Below are positions 1 to 13,488 of a stretch of 64,000 nucleotides of DNA, in pieces. Every line of letters starts with the position of its first letter. Within the stretch, counting starts at the first letter, position 1. The stretch comes from Symsagittifera roscoffensis (lineage: Eukaryota; Xenacoelomorpha; Acoela; Convolutidae): contig NC_087066.1 in NCBI RefSeq assembly GCF_963678635.1, positions 6,105,954 through 6,169,953 on the forward strand, written 5' to 3'. The notes under the pieces were generated by a model, which saw only the letters and a program-made list of their open reading frames with translations, did not search any database and was not told where the DNA came from. A program made the position numbers and the translations under genes.

Positions 1-59
1 AAAAAAATTCGACAGGAAAGTTATTTCTAACGTTATTTTTTGGCTGCGTTGTTCTAAAT

Positions 60-720
60 TTTATCTCACCAACTACCCTCTCACCAATTTCGATTCGTAT
101 GCTCGTCCGTTTGTGGTTTGATTTCATCATCAGAAAGGCTACGTCCTACAAAACCGTCTTGTAATGGTTATAGTACCCATCAACACTGAAGCTTTTTTTG
201 AGTTATTGTCTTGTAATAGCTCTCGATTTTAATTTGAGGTCTGGTTGCTTGAAAATATGACATGACCATATTTTCAAATGTACAAACTCGATTTCACCTT
301 GAGTTTCTACTTTTCTTCCTTGCAGTCCCATCTCGTAAACAAGCCTGTGGACTTATCCTGACACAACGATTAAGGACATAATTGACTGACTTCAATCCCA
401 ACGATTGATTTACCCAGTTTTTCGATTTTAAAAAAAAGTTCTTGAAAGCCATTGCTTTCCCTGTGAAAACAACTGAAGGACCACCAGTTAATCTTCCCGT
501 TTTTTCATCATAATAAACTTCGATCTTTAATGCTATAGCTTCATCAATAGGAGCAATATAGTTGTTGTTATATCACTGTAGAATATCGCGAAACGTTGTC
601 ATACTTTCCTGTTGCCAGATAGAGTTTAGGTATATAAAATTTTCCAGTCCTGTAGGAGTTTTAGTTTTTAGTGTATGTTTTTCCATTGCTTTTTCTTCAG
701 TTATCCCAGGCTAGAGATTC
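60..720 (-). pseudogene. Broken family-B DNA polymerase of Polinton/Maverick-like type
   Basis: Reading the minus strand and switching frames gives an ordered set of segments resembling the protein-primed PolB of Polinton-type elements. They are TGGPSVVFTGKAMAF (about 496-452), IVGIEVSQLCP (about 409-375, the expected place of polymerase motif A, D-x-x-S-L-Y-P), STGLFTRWD (about 352-326) and FENMVMSYFQATRP (about 280-240). Several frameshifts and stops lie between them, and the catalytic Asp and Tyr of motif A are replaced (E and C), so this copy is dead. It runs towards the left window edge, so the C-terminal palm motifs are not visible. The assignment rests on recall of the family. The source could be a Polinton, an adintovirus-like integrated element or another PolB transposon. 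Confidence 0.55.
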
Positions 721-2540
721 TTCTGAAAATCGTCCGATTTTTCGTCCAGAGGGTTGTTGTTCTTCAATTTACCGTAAAATCATCTTACGGCGTTTGCTGT
801 TGTTCATCGAGCTTGTTGGGAGTATCAAACTACTCGTGTGATTTTGGAAAAGTTTTGAAATTGATTTGAAGTAGACCACTGTAGACCACTGATGATGGTC
901 GAGTATTAGTATAGCTCTCTAGATGTTGCAACAAATCATTGAATTGAATTTTTCTGTTAAAAGATTTTGACTCAATTTTCCCAACGCGAAGGATGCTTGT
1001 TGAAATTTTAGGACAGATTGAGAAATTTATCGCAAGTTGGGCATCGTAAGCATTTGAAGAATTTGTGGAGTTTATAAATAAGAAATATAATTGTTGTATC
1101 CTAGAAGTTTCATTGTATTCTCGTAATTGCCAACTCTCTTCCGTACTAAGTCACCCATGAAGTCTCCATCTTCAATGTTGATGTCGTAGAGAAAAATATT
1201 TTGCTCGACTCTGTCTTCAATTTTTAAAATAAATTTTTAATCCAAAGGATTTTTGACACACTCATTACAATTTCTCGACCTGGAAATTTCAACCACTGCA
1301 CTTCTTCGAAAACGAAAAGCAAGTGCTCGAAACAAATAGATAATTGTATGTTTACATCATTGTATGGTTTTCCTTGTATGCTTGCTTTCTTGAGTCGAAA
1401 ATCAAACAGTCAATTTGATGATTTCTCAAAAGTGTTTCGTGAATCACTGCTTCTGCACCTCTAGGTATGTTTGTAGCAATGCTGCAAAAATAGTGACGTT
1501 AGTGATCAGTTTGAATCAGTTTGCATTTTTCTTTTTTGTCTCTCTTGTGTTCTTTAAAGATATCCTGCTTGTTGACTTTGTCAAGTCGTCAATCCTTTTC
1601 AGAGCAAAAAGGCGAAGTTATTTGCCTGTTCCTATATTACGTAAAACGAAACCTAGGGCAATGTTGGTTTTTGCTGCCCAAACAAATTTTCTAAAGACTT
1701 AATCCTGTTTTTCATTAACAAGATTATGATCTGGTTTCGAAATTTGAAAAATAAATACCTTGTGGGGTCCATTGTACATCTCGATGTCTGTCAAAAAGCG
1801 TTGACTGGCATTCATTTCATCTCGCGTTCTTCATTATCTTCGTTGATTTCCTATTTTTGTTCAAATCAGCAAGAAAATCACTCGTTTTGTTCGATTTCAG
1901 CCGGTGATCTTTCCTGTAGTTTTGTTGAAGTGAATAAAAGCCTGCAAATTCTTTATTACAGGATTTTGTTGCCTTTGGGCTAGACTTCACGTTCTTATTG
2001 TATGATTGGAAGTTCATTTCCTGATTTAAGTACAAAAATTAACTTCTGGCCAAGAAGTTAGTCGTCGAAAACAACTTCTACGATGTCGAGCTGCATCGGA
2101 TCTCCTGCACTGTTTGTCACAATCAACCAAATCGAAGCCCAATAACTTAAAACTATTAACTAAATCTAAATAGCAACTCATTTTCCAGTATTTGCTAAGC
2201 AATTAAATAAAAAGGGTTTATAACTAAGTTTTTATGTCTAAAATCAGCTAAATAATGTACAAATTAAACAAAATTACAAACGGAAAAAAATTCATTAACA
2301 TATTGTCAAATTTTGTTTTGAATTTCTGTATTTCTTTGATTGTTTTTTTTTTCATAATTTCTTTGGTTCAGTATTAGGTACGGGAAAATGCTATAAAATG
2401 TTTTAACTCCTAATAAATAAATCAGAATTTTTTCTTGCAGGCATTTCTAGATTTTTTTTGAAGTGTTTTTTGGTGATTAGACAAATGTTTCTACGAAAAG
2501 TATTCTCATTGTCTGAATTAGGCAATTATTAGATTTGATC
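721..2540. other. AT-rich stretch, no supported gene
   Basis: Only short scattered open frames occur on either strand. Part of it may be the decayed N-terminal half of the polymerase remnant to its left, because that remnant reads leftwards. I could not follow a convincing reading frame. Confidence 0.4.
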
Positions 2541-2684
2541 CACCCGACTTAGTATCAAACAAAACCTGTTTATTGAATTGTTTTTTGATTTTTTTGTTGT
2601 TTTTCCGGTAGTTAATTCTCTCTATATTAGTTCTTTTGAATCATCCCAAGTCTTCTTTTGTTTCTCTGGTGGCTATCTCAAGTC

Positions 2685-2968
2685 GGTTTGCCAGGCCTTT
2701 TATCAAAAAACACACTGAAGAAAAAGTTTACTGAAAGTTTTTATGAAACGCGAGCCTGGTGCAACTGGGAGCTGGACACGTCCCAGTTGAAACAAATCAG
2801 CCAAACTCTAGGGCACAGTCAACTAGGGTTTGCCAGGCCTTTTATCAAAAAACACACTGAAGAAAAAGTTTACTGAAAGTTTTTATGAAACGCGAGCCTG
2901 GTGCAACTGGGAGCTGGACACGTCCCAGTTGAAACAAATCAGCCAAACTCTAGGGCACAAACCAGCGA
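2685..2968 (+). repeat. Local 142-bp direct duplication of the hairpin module
   Basis: The segment starting GGTTTGCCAGGCC at 2685 is repeated from 2827 with almost no change. The first unit of the array therefore carries two copies of the CAACTGGGA hairpin while later units carry one. Confidence 0.85.
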
Positions 2969-3183
2969 AATGGGCATGTAGCCCGGCGTTGTGTCTTATG
3001 GGTTTGGTCTTCTAGTTATGATGTCTAAACACCCAGGAGGGTAAAAAAAACGCTATGTAACAGTTTTTAGTTTATGTCACAATTGAGATCAAGAATGATC
3101 GGCTCTATAGCCATTGGCTCAAGGGTCAGAGACACTATTGCTCGGGCTTTATTTATCTCAATTGGTCGGAGCCAATTGAAAAA

Positions 3184-3440
3184 TCTAGAAAAACTCGTTG
3201 GGATAGTAAATTAACCTTGCCAAGACCCTAAATAACCCTCCCAAGACGTTGACCCTTCCAAGATTTTGCTAGCCCTCCTGAGACTTAAGATATCCTTCCC
3301 AAGACTCTAAAAAAATTTCGTTGGGATAGTAAAGTAACCTTCCAAAACATTAAGCTAACCTTCTCATGAATCTCATAACAATTTTTGGGATAGTAGATCA
3401 TCCTTCCCAAGACTTTACCTAACCTTCCGAAGACTCTAAA
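3184..3440. repeat. Minisatellite block 1 of the array
   Basis: This is a degenerate tandem repeat of roughly 65 bp built from CTCGTTGGGATAGTA, TTAACCTTCCCAAG and ACTCTAGAAAAA. The same block recurs at the end of each complete array unit. Confidence 0.75.
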
Positions 3441-5705
3441 AAAACGTTAAAATCTTTATATCACTTTCAAATTAACATAAAACAGAGTTTATTTCGACTA
3501 AAAATTATAGTTGTCTTATATTCTAATTCTAATCGCTTCTAATGAAACTAAAAATTTTTTCTGCTATCCACCCGACTTAGTATCCAACAAAACCTGTTTA
3601 TTTAATTGTTTTTTGATTTTTTGTTGTTTTTCCGGTAGTTAATTCTCTCTATATTATTTTGTGTGATTATCGAGTCGTCTTTTGTTTCTCTGGTGGCTAT
3701 CTCAAGTCGGTTTGTCAGGCTTTTTATCGAAAAACGCACTGGAGAAAAAATTTTACTGAAAGTTTTTATGAAACGCGAGCCTGGTGCAACTGGGAGCTGG
3801 ACACGTCCCAGTTGAAACAAACCAGCGATACTCTTGAATGGGCATGTAGCCCAGCGTTGTGTCATGTGTGTTTGATATTCTAGCTATGATGTCTAAACAC
3901 CCAGGAGGGTCATAAAAACACTTTGTAACAGTTTTTAGTTTAAGTCAGGTTTGAGATCAAGAATGATCGGCTTTTTAGCCATCAGCTCAAGGGTCAGAGA
4001 CACTATCGCTCGGGCTTTTATTATCTCAATCGGTCGGAGCCAATTAACGGTTCAACTAGAAATGGAACTCAAGATCGTGTTACTGCTTAAAAACCACTAC
4101 CAAACTAACATCCCCTCTAGAAATTACATAGAACGCCACCATGGCCAGATCTCTGAATAATTAAAACACGCGAACGCCGCTAAAAACATAGTCAGGAATT
4201 TGTTGACAAATGTTTTTTATTAGAGAGTTTGTGTTGGATCCATTTCAGATGGATCAAGCTAGAAACTCACCTTTACCCAATTTCGTCATATAAAACAATT
4301 TCTTGTAATTAAACCAATTAACTCAAGACACAATGAACAAGCTGTGGAAGCACCTCCAGTATGTCATTCAATCAAGATCAAGATAACTAGCTAACTCACA
4401 CAGTTTAATAATGTTACGTTTATAAGAGTTTGGCTCACTAGGTCAGTCCACTGGGAAGTTCGTCCAGTGAAGTTGTTTTCTTGATCTAGATAATATATTT
4501 GCTCTTCGCACTCGCCTGTCCCAGCCACTCAATAAGCAAAAAATTCTCATTTCAAAATTATCTAGATCTGCCAACTGCGATCAACAACTGTTCAGGAGCA
4601 ATTTCTAATTTAAGTTTCCTGGAATTGTCAGTTCGGCTGTACTGGTTTTAATTCTGATTTTCAGTTGTCGCGTCAAAATCAGGCATGACGAGGTCAATTC
4701 GAAATTTTGAAAAGTTGAATCCAAAAAAAAATTTCATTCATTATGAGCGACTGGCGAAGGGCTAATAGGAATAAAGCCACCAATTGCATAGAAAAAAAAC
4801 GCTTCAGCACCAAAACCAAAAATTCATTCAACTTAGTTGTACTCGTCTTCAACAATTAAATAACTCAATGACTTCTTTGTACCAAGTAAAAATTAACTTT
4901 AGTCTACCGACAGCCTTTTTACACAGTATATAAAACAAATATTTGTGTTCTGAGCCAAATTTAAAAAAACGCTTCTGCTGTTGAACTCATGGAGAATTAC
5001 AATTGACGCTTCACTCATCAGAATTTTTATGTCTAGTGTCAGTTTTTATTATTGTAAATTCAAAGTTTTTTAAGATTGAGGATATTATCATTTTGCTCCG
5101 AATTTTGTATAAAACAGCAATTTGCTGTGAAAAACCTAATGAAGAATCATTAAAACGTTTTTAAATGTTTGAGGATCGTTGTTTATGAAGAAGTAAATAG
5201 AAGTATTGGATGAACATGGACCCTATGGTGAATTTCATCAGACACTCGAACATGTTATTGTTTGACTCGCAAGTTTTTTAGGTACATCAAATTGTTATGG
5301 AGGTCTTGCAGCTGCCCTTGCACCAAAAACAGGTTCAAAAATAGATTCAAAGTCAAAGTTCCAATTTAGATGTGAACTTAAAAATCGAGCGCATTTTTCT
5401 GCCAAACAATTCAAAATTCAAAAAATTGCAAAAAAAAGATTGAGTTCCCTTCAGGGGCAAACGTGCTTGGTTTCATAATTGTATTGAATGAAGTATTTTT
5501 CAAAAAAAACTTGTACAGTTTTCAAATAAGTATCACAATTATAACAAAAATTTTTTTAAATTTTGGTCAAACAAAAGTGATTTCCATTTACTTGCAAATT
5601 ACCCCAGTAAATTATTTAAACATCGATTACGTTGGTTGAAACATTTTAATTAAGCAGCCATAGGGCAATCAGTGTCAGTATTGTAGAGGAAAATTATGTA
5701 GAGGA

Positions 5706-5905
5706 AAAAAAACTCGCTGGGATAGCAGATTAACCTTCCCAAGTCTCTAGCTAACCCTCCCAAGACTCTAGAAAAACTCGTTGATATAGTAAATTAACCT
5801 TCCCAAGTCTCTAGCTAACCCTCCCAAGACTCTAGAAAAACTCGTTTGGATAGTATATTAAGCTTCCCAAGACTCTAGCTAACCTTCCAATGACTCTAGA
5901 AAAAA
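5706..5905. repeat. Minisatellite block 2 of the array
   Basis: Three consecutive copies of the 65-bp motif (CTCGTTGGGATAGTA then TTAACCTTCCCAAG, CTAGCTAACC and ACTCTAGAAAAA). It ends unit 2. Confidence 0.8.
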
Positions 5906-8737
5906 TTAACAAAAAATGGATTTTAATTCGACAAAAAGTGTAGTTGTCTAACATTCTAAATTTAATTGCTTCTAATAAAACTAAAAATGTTTGCTGCAAT
6001 CTACCCGACTTAGTAACCAACAAAACCTGTTTATCCAATGATTTTATGACTTTTTTTATTGTTTTTTTTTGGTAGTTATTTGTCATTTTGTCAAGTTTTT
6101 TTGTATGTTTCTCAATTTTTTTGTTTCTCTGGTGGCTATCTCAAGTCTTTTTGTCAGGCCTTTTGTCGGAAATCGCACTGGAGAAAAAATTTACTGCAAA
6201 TTTTTCTGAAAAGCTAACCTGGTGCAACTGGGAGCTGGAAACGTCCCAGTTGAAACAAACCAGCCATACTCTTGTGCACAAACCAGCGAAATGGTCATGT
6301 AGCCCGGCTTTGTGTCTTTTGGGTTTGATCTTCTAGTTGTGATGCCTAAACACCCAGGAGGATCATAAAAACACTACGTAACAGTCTTTAGTTTAAGTCA
6401 GATTTGAGATCAAGAATGATCGGCTCTAAAGATATTGGCTCAAGGGTCAGAGACACTATCACTCGGGCTTTTTTTTTAATCTCAATCGGTCGGAGCCAAT
6501 AAACGGTTCAACTAGAAATGGAACTCAAGGTCCTATTACTGCTTAAAGGCCGCTACCAAAGTAACACCACCGCTTGAAATTAAATAGAACGCCCCCATGG
6601 TGAAATCTCTGAATACTTAAAAAACGCTAAAAGCAGGGTCAGGAATTCGTTGCTAGTTATTTTTTATTAGACAGTTTGCATTGGATCCATTTCAGATGGG
6701 TCAATCTAGAAACTTACCTTAACCCAATTTCGTCACCTGTATGTTTGTGTATGAGGGTTGAAATTCGCTTTATATGAAAAACAGTTGCTGGACTATGAAC
6801 AGTTTATGAGTTTTTTTGTGATATTTTATTCATATTGAACATCTTTGAGAAAAGTTTTCCTTGTTCTGCAGCTGAACATGGGTGCAAGAGCAATTTGGTT
6901 TTTAAAGGAAGTTAATTTGCTTAAAACAAGACCTCGATGTGTCTTCAGAGAATCAAACTATGGTTGCCTGTGTTCGTGTAGTGGGGTCGCAATATCCTTG
7001 ATATATTGTTTTACAAGTTTAGCGGAATCCTTGATACAATATGGTATCATCATTTGAATCTCGTGTTACTTGTACTTTTTTTAATTGAATTTTCCAAGCG
7101 AAAAACATTATTTCCTGGTAGCCTGAATTTTTTGTATCTGCTTTACAGTTTGATGAGTTATTTATTCCAATGTGTGGTATCCATTTTTATAGTGTAAATT
7201 GTAAGTTAAACGACCGGCTGCGCTGTGATAGGGATATTTATTGTCTAGTTGTATATGACCTTGATGGCGTTCAAGTTGTGCGTGGTGTGCAGAGTCTGGA
7301 AATACTTAAAATATTACCAATTTAAAAATTGTGTTCTTGTTTGTGACTAATTTCAAGACACAATGAAAAAGCTGTGGAATTACCTCCGGTATGTTATTAT
7401 ATCAAGATCAAGATAACTAGCTAACTCAAACAATTTAATCATGTTACATTTATTTGAGTTTGGCTCACTAGGTCAGTCCACTGGGAAGTTCGTCCAGTGA
7501 AGTTATTTTCTTGATCTAGATAAATTATTTGCTCTTCTCATTCGCCTGTCCCAGCCACTCAATAAGCAAAAATTTCTCATTTCAAAAAAATCTAGATCTG
7601 TCAACTGTGATCAGCAACTGTTCAGGAGCAATTTCTATTTAGGTTTCCTGGAATTGTCAGTTCGGCTGTACTGGTTTTAACTTCTGATTTTCAGTTGTCG
7701 CGTGAAAATCAGGCATGACGAGTTCAATTCGAAATTTTGAAAAGTTAAATCCAAAATGAACATACCATTCATTATGAGTGACTGGCGAAGGACTAACAGG
7801 AATAAAGCCAACAATTGCATAGAAAAAAAACGCTTCAGCACCAAAACCAAAAATTCATTCAATTTAGTTGTACTCGTCTTCAATAATGAAATGACTCAAT
7901 GACTTCTTTGTACCAACTAAAATTTAAATTTATTCTACCGACAACCTTTTCACACAGTATATAAAACAAAAATTTGTGTTCTGTGCCAAATTCAAAAAAA
8001 ACTTCTGCTGTTGAACTCATGTAGAATTTCAATTGACGCTTCACTCATCAGAATTTTATTGTCTAGTGGCAGTTTTTTATTATTGTAAATTCAAAGTTTT
8101 TTAAGTTTGAGGATATTATCAATTTGCTCCGAATATTACAAAAAGCAGCATTTTGCTGTGAAAAACCTAATGAAGCATCAGTAAAACGTTGTTAAAGGTT
8201 TGAGGATAATTGTTTATGAAGAAGTAAATAGAAGTATTGGATGAACAGGGACCCTATGGTGAATTTCATCAGACACTCGAACATGTTATTGTGTGATTGG
8301 CAAGTTTTCTTAGGTGCATCAAATTGTTATGGAGGTTCTGCAGCTGCTTTCGCACCAAAAATAGGTTCAAAAATAGATTCAAAGTCAAAGTTCCAATTTA
8401 GATGTGAAATTGAAAATTGAGCGCTTTTTTCTGCCAAACAATTCAAAATTCACAAAAATTGCAGAATTAAGATTAAGTTCCCTTCAGGGGCAAACGTGCT
8501 TTATTTCTTAATTGTATTGACTGAAATTTGATTCAAAAACGTGTACAGTTTTCAAATAAATATTACAATTAAAACAAAGAAATTTTTAAATTTTGGTCAA
8601 ACAAAAGTGATCGCCCTTTACTCGCAAATTACCCCAGTTATTTATTTAATCTTCCATTATGTTGGTTAACACATTTTAATTGAGCAGTTATAGCGCGATC
8701 AGTGTCAGTATTGTAGAGCAAACTTATGTAGAGAAAA

Positions 8738-8880
8738 AAAAACTCGTTGGGATAGTAGATTAACCTTCCCAAGTCTCTAGCTAACCTTCCCAAGACTCTA
8801 GAAAAACTCGTTTGGATAGTATATTAACCTTCCCAAGACTCTAGCTAATCTTCCAATGACTCTAGAAAAAATTAACAAAA
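8738..8880. repeat. Minisatellite block 3 of the array
   Basis: Two copies of the same 65-bp motif. One copy fewer than block 2, so copy number varies between units. Confidence 0.8.
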
Positions 8881-11697
8881 AATGGATTTTAATTCGAAAG
8901 AACAGTATTTGTCTTACATTCTAAATTTAATTGCTTATAATGAAACTAAAAATGTTTGCTGCAATTTACCCGACTTAGTAACCCACAAAACCTGTTTATT
9001 CAGTGGTTAAATGATTTTTGTTGTTTTTTCGGTAGTTATTTGTCTTTTTATTAGTTTTTTTGTATGTTTCTCAATTCTTTTGTTTCTCTTGTGGATATCT
9101 CAAGACTTTTTGTCAGGCCTTTTGTCGGAAATCGCACTGGAGAAAAACTTTACTGAAAGTTTTTCTGAAAAGCCAGCCTGGTGCAACTGGGAGCTGGACA
9201 CGTCCCAGTTGAAACAAACCAGCCATACTCTTGGGCACAAACCAGCGAAATGGGCATGTAGCCCGGCTTTGTGTCTTTTGGGTTTGATCTTCTAGTAGTG
9301 ATGTCTAAACACCCAGGAGGATCATAAAAACACTACGTAACAGTCTTTAGTTTAAGTCAGATTTGAGATCAAGAATGATCGGCTCTAAAGATATTGGCTC
9401 AAGGATCAGAGACACTATCACTCGGGCTTTTTTTTATCTCAATCGGTCGGAGCCAATAAACGGTTCAACTAGAAACGGAACTCAAGCTCCTAATACTGCT
9501 TAAAGGCTGCTACCAAAGTAACACCACCGCTTGAAATTGAATAGAACGCCCCCATGGTGAAATCTCTGAATACTTAAAAAACGCTTAAAGTAGGGTCAAG
9601 AATTCGTTGCTAATTATTTTTTATTAGACAGTTTGCATTGGATCCATTTCAGATGGGTCAACCTAGAAACTTACCTTAACCCAATTTCGTCACCTGTATG
9701 TTTGTGTATGAGGGTTGAAATTCCCCTTATATGAAAAACAGTTGCTGCACTATGAACAGTTTATGAGTTTTCTTGTGATATTTTATTCATATTGAACATC
9801 TTTGAGAAAAGTTTTCCTTGTTCTGCAGCTGAACATGGGTGCAAGAGCAATTTGGTTTTTAAAGGAAGTTAATTTGTTTAAAACAAGACCTCGATGTGTC
9901 TTCAGAGAATCAAACTATGGTTGCCTGTGTTCGTGTAGTGGGGTCGCAATATCCTTGATATTTTTTTACAAGTTTAGCGGAATCTTTTATTATACATATG
10001 GTATCATCATTTGAATCTCGTGTTACCTGTACTTTTTTTAATTGAATTTTTCAAGCGAAAAACCTTTTTTCCTGGTAGCCTGAATTTTTTGTATCTGCTT
10101 TACAGATTGATGAGTTATTTATTCCAATAAGTGGTATCCATTTTTATAGTGTAAAATGTAAGTTAAACGACGGGCTGCGGCGTGATAGGGATGTTTTTTG
10201 TCTAGCTGTATATGACCTTGATGGCGTTCAAGTTTTGCGTGGTGTGCAGAGTCTGGAAAGACTTAAAATATTATCAATTTAAAAATTGTTTTCTTGTTTG
10301 TGACTATTTTCAAGACACAATGAAAAAGCTGTGGAATTACTTCTAGTATGTTATTCAACCGAGATCAAGATAACTAGCTAACCCAAGCAGTTTAATCATG
10401 TTACATTTATATGAGTTTGGCTCACTAGGTCAGTTCACTGGGAAGTTCGTCCAGTGAAGTTGTTTTCTTGATCTAGATAAATTATTTGCTTTTCGCATTC
10501 GCCTGTCCCAGCCACTCAATAAGCAAAAAATTCTCATTTCAAAATTGTCTAGATCTGCCAACTGCAATGAGCAACTGTTCTGGAGCAATTTTTAATTTAA
10601 GTTTCCCGCAATTGTCAATTCGGCTGTACTGGTTTTAACTTCTGGTTTTCAGTTGTCGCGTGAAAATCAGGCATGACGAGATTCATTCGAAATTTTGAAA
10701 AACTAAATCCAAAATGAACATTTCATTCATTATGAGCGACTGGCGAAGGGCCAATAGGATTAAAGCCACCAATTGCCTAGAAAAAAAACGCTTCAGCACC
10801 AAAACCAAAAAGTCATTCAACTTAGTTGTACTCGTCTTCAACAACAAAATGACTCAATGACTTCTTTGTACCAACTAAAATTTAACTTTAGTCTACCGAC
10901 AACCTTTTAACGCAGTATATAAAACAAACATTTCTGTTCTGAAACAAATTCAAAAAAAAACTTCTGCTGTTGAACTCACGAAGAATTTCAATTGACGCTT
11001 CACTCATCAGAATTTTTTTGTCTAGTGGCAGTTTTTTATTATTGTAAATTCAAAGTTTTTTAAGTTTGAGGACGTTATCAGTTTGCTCCGAATTTTATAA
11101 AAAGCAGCATTTTGCTGTGAAAAACCTATTGAACCATCAGTAAAACGTTTTTAAATGTTTGAAGATCGTTGTTTATGAAGAAGTAAATAGAAGTATTGGA
11201 TGAACAGGGACCCTATGGTGAATTTCATCAGATACTCGAATATGTTATTGTGTGACTAGCAAATTGTTTAGGTACATCAGTTTGTTGTAGAGGTCTTGCA
11301 GCTGCCTTTGCACCAAAAATAGGTTCAAAAATAGATTCAAAGTCAAAGTTCCAATTTAGATGTGAAGTTAAAAGTCGAGCGCATTTTTCTGCCCAACAAT
11401 TTAAAAAGCAAAAAATTGCAGAATCAAGATTGAGTTCCCTTCAGGGTCAAACGTGCTTTGTTTCATAATTTTATTGACTGAAATATTATTCAAAAACTTG
11501 CACAGTTTTTAAATAAATATCACAATTAAAACAAAGGAATCTTAAATATTGGTCAAACAAAAGTGATCTCCATTTACTCCCAAATTACTCCAGTAAATTA
11601 TTTAATCTTCCATTAAATTGGTTAACACTTTTTAATTAAGAATTCATAGCGCAATCAGTGTCAGTATTGTGGAGGAAAGTTATGTAGAGGAAAAAAA

Positions 11698-11895
11698 ACT
11701 CGCTGGGATAGCAGATTAACCTTCCCAAGTCTCTAGCTAACCTTCCCAAGACTCTAGAAAAACTCGTTGATATAGTAGATTAACCTTCCCAAGTCTCCAG
11801 CTAACCTTCCCAAGACTCTAGAAAAACTCGTTTGGATATTATTTTAACCTTCCCAAGACTGTAGCTAACCTTCCAATGACTCTAGAAAAAAATAA
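11698..11895. repeat. Minisatellite block 4 of the array
   Basis: Three copies of the 65-bp motif at the end of unit 4, closely matching block 2. Confidence 0.8.
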
Positions 11896-13488
11896 CAAAA
11901 AATGGATTTTAATTCGACAAAAACTGTAGTTGTCCAACATTCTAAATTTAATTGCTTCTAATGAAACTTAAAATGTTTGCTGCAATCTACCCGACTTAGT
12001 AACCAACAAAACCTGTTTATCTAATGATTTTATGACTTTTTTATTGTTTTTTTTTTGGTAGTGATTTGTCAATTTTTTCAAGTTTTTTTGTATGTTTCTC
12101 AATTTTTTTGTTTCTCTGGTGGCTATCTCAAGTCTTTTTGTCAGGCCTTTTGTCGGAAATCGCACTGGAGAAAAAATTTACTGCAAATTTTTCTGAAAAG
12201 CTAACCTGGTGCAACTGGGAGCTGGAAATGTCCCAGTTGAAACAAACCAGACATACTCTTGTGCACAAACCAGCGAAATGGTCATGTAGCCCGGCTTTGT
12301 GTCTTTTAGGTTTGATCTTCTAGTTATGATGTCTAAACACCCAGGAGGATCAAAAAAACACTACGTAACAGTCTTTAGTTTATGTCACATTTGAGATCAA
12401 GAATGATCGGCTCCATAGCCATTGGCTCAAGGGTCAGAGACACTATTACTCGGGCTTTTATTATCTCGATCGGTCGGAGCCAACCAACGGTTCAACTAGA
12501 AATGGAACTCAAGATCGTATTACTGCTTAAAGGCCACTACCAAAATAACACCAACTCTTGAAATTAAATAGAACGCCCCCATGGCGAAATCTCAGGATAC
12601 CTAAAGTCAGGAATTTGTTGCTAATTGTTTTTTTAGACAGTTTGTGCTGGATCCATTTCAGATGGGTCAACCTAAAAACTTACCTTAACCCAATTTCTTC
12701 ACCTGTATGTTTGTGTATGAGGGTTGAAATTCCCTTTATACGAAAAATAGTTGCTGCACTTATGAACAGTTTATGAGTTTTCTTGTGATATTTTATTCCA
12801 ATTGAACATCTTTGAGAAAGGTTTTCCTTGTTCTGCAGCTGAACATGAGTGCAGGAGCGATTTGGTTTTTTTACAGGAAGTTAGTTTGCTTAAAACAAGA
12901 CCTCGATGTGTCTTCAGAGAACAAAACTATGGTTGCCTGTGTTCGTGTAGTGGGCTCGCAATATCCTTGATACTTTTTTTTCTACAAGTTTAGCGGATTC
13001 CTTGATACAATATGGTATCATCAATTGAATCTCGTGTTACTTGTACTTTTTCTAATTGAGTTTTCCAAGCGAAAAACATTATTTTCTGGTAGCCTGAATT
13101 TTTGTATCTGCTTTACAGTATGATGAGTTATTTATTCCAATGTCTGGTATCCAATTTTACAGTGTAAATTGTAAGTTAAACGACCGGCTGCGCCATGATA
13201 TGGGTATTTATCGTCTAGTTGTCTATGACCTTGATGGCGTTCAAGTTGTGCGTGGTGGGTGTGCAGAGTCTGGAAAGACTTAAAATTTTACCATTTTAAA
13301 ACTTGTGTTCTTGTTTGTGACTATTTTCAAAAGAATTAGTTCGTATTTACAATTTTTGGGGTTAAAGTGTAGAATTTTTTCGATTTTAGTTTGATAAAAA
13401 AAATAATGATCGAATCAGTATTTTTATTTCTGTTTGAAATTTGTGAAGATTTTTTTTTCTTTTTTGAGAATTTTGCTGTAGATTTATA

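Larger units (their letters stand above)
2541..13330 (+). repeat. Tandem array of a complex unit of up to about 3 kb
   Basis: The landmark ACCCGACTTAGTA recurs at about 2541, 3569, 6002, 8967 and 11988, defining five units of about 1.03, 2.43, 2.97, 3.02 and 1.34 kb. Units 3 and 4 are the most complete. Unit 1 is shortened at its second hairpin, unit 2 lacks a segment of about 0.5 kb seen at 6840-7320, and unit 5 is cut by the Ty3/Gypsy remnant. Each full unit has, in order, a GT-rich pyrimidine tract, a module with the CAACTGGGA hairpin, a module with the ATTGGCTC hairpin, about 1.5 kb of AT-rich sequence, and a minisatellite. The short frames repeated in each unit do not share a long conserved frame, so I read the unit as non-coding. 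It could be a satellite, or a non-autonomous element amplified head to tail. Confidence 0.85.

Noticed and set aside
3602-3865. Minus-strand frame of 87 codons in the array module
   Set aside because: Its reading frame is not maintained in the other array units. It is produced by the structured non-coding repeat.
6845-7057. Frame of about 70 codons repeated at 6845, 9802 and 12802
   Set aside because: Conserved only because the array units are similar; it begins mid-repeat, ends variably and has no recognisable domain.
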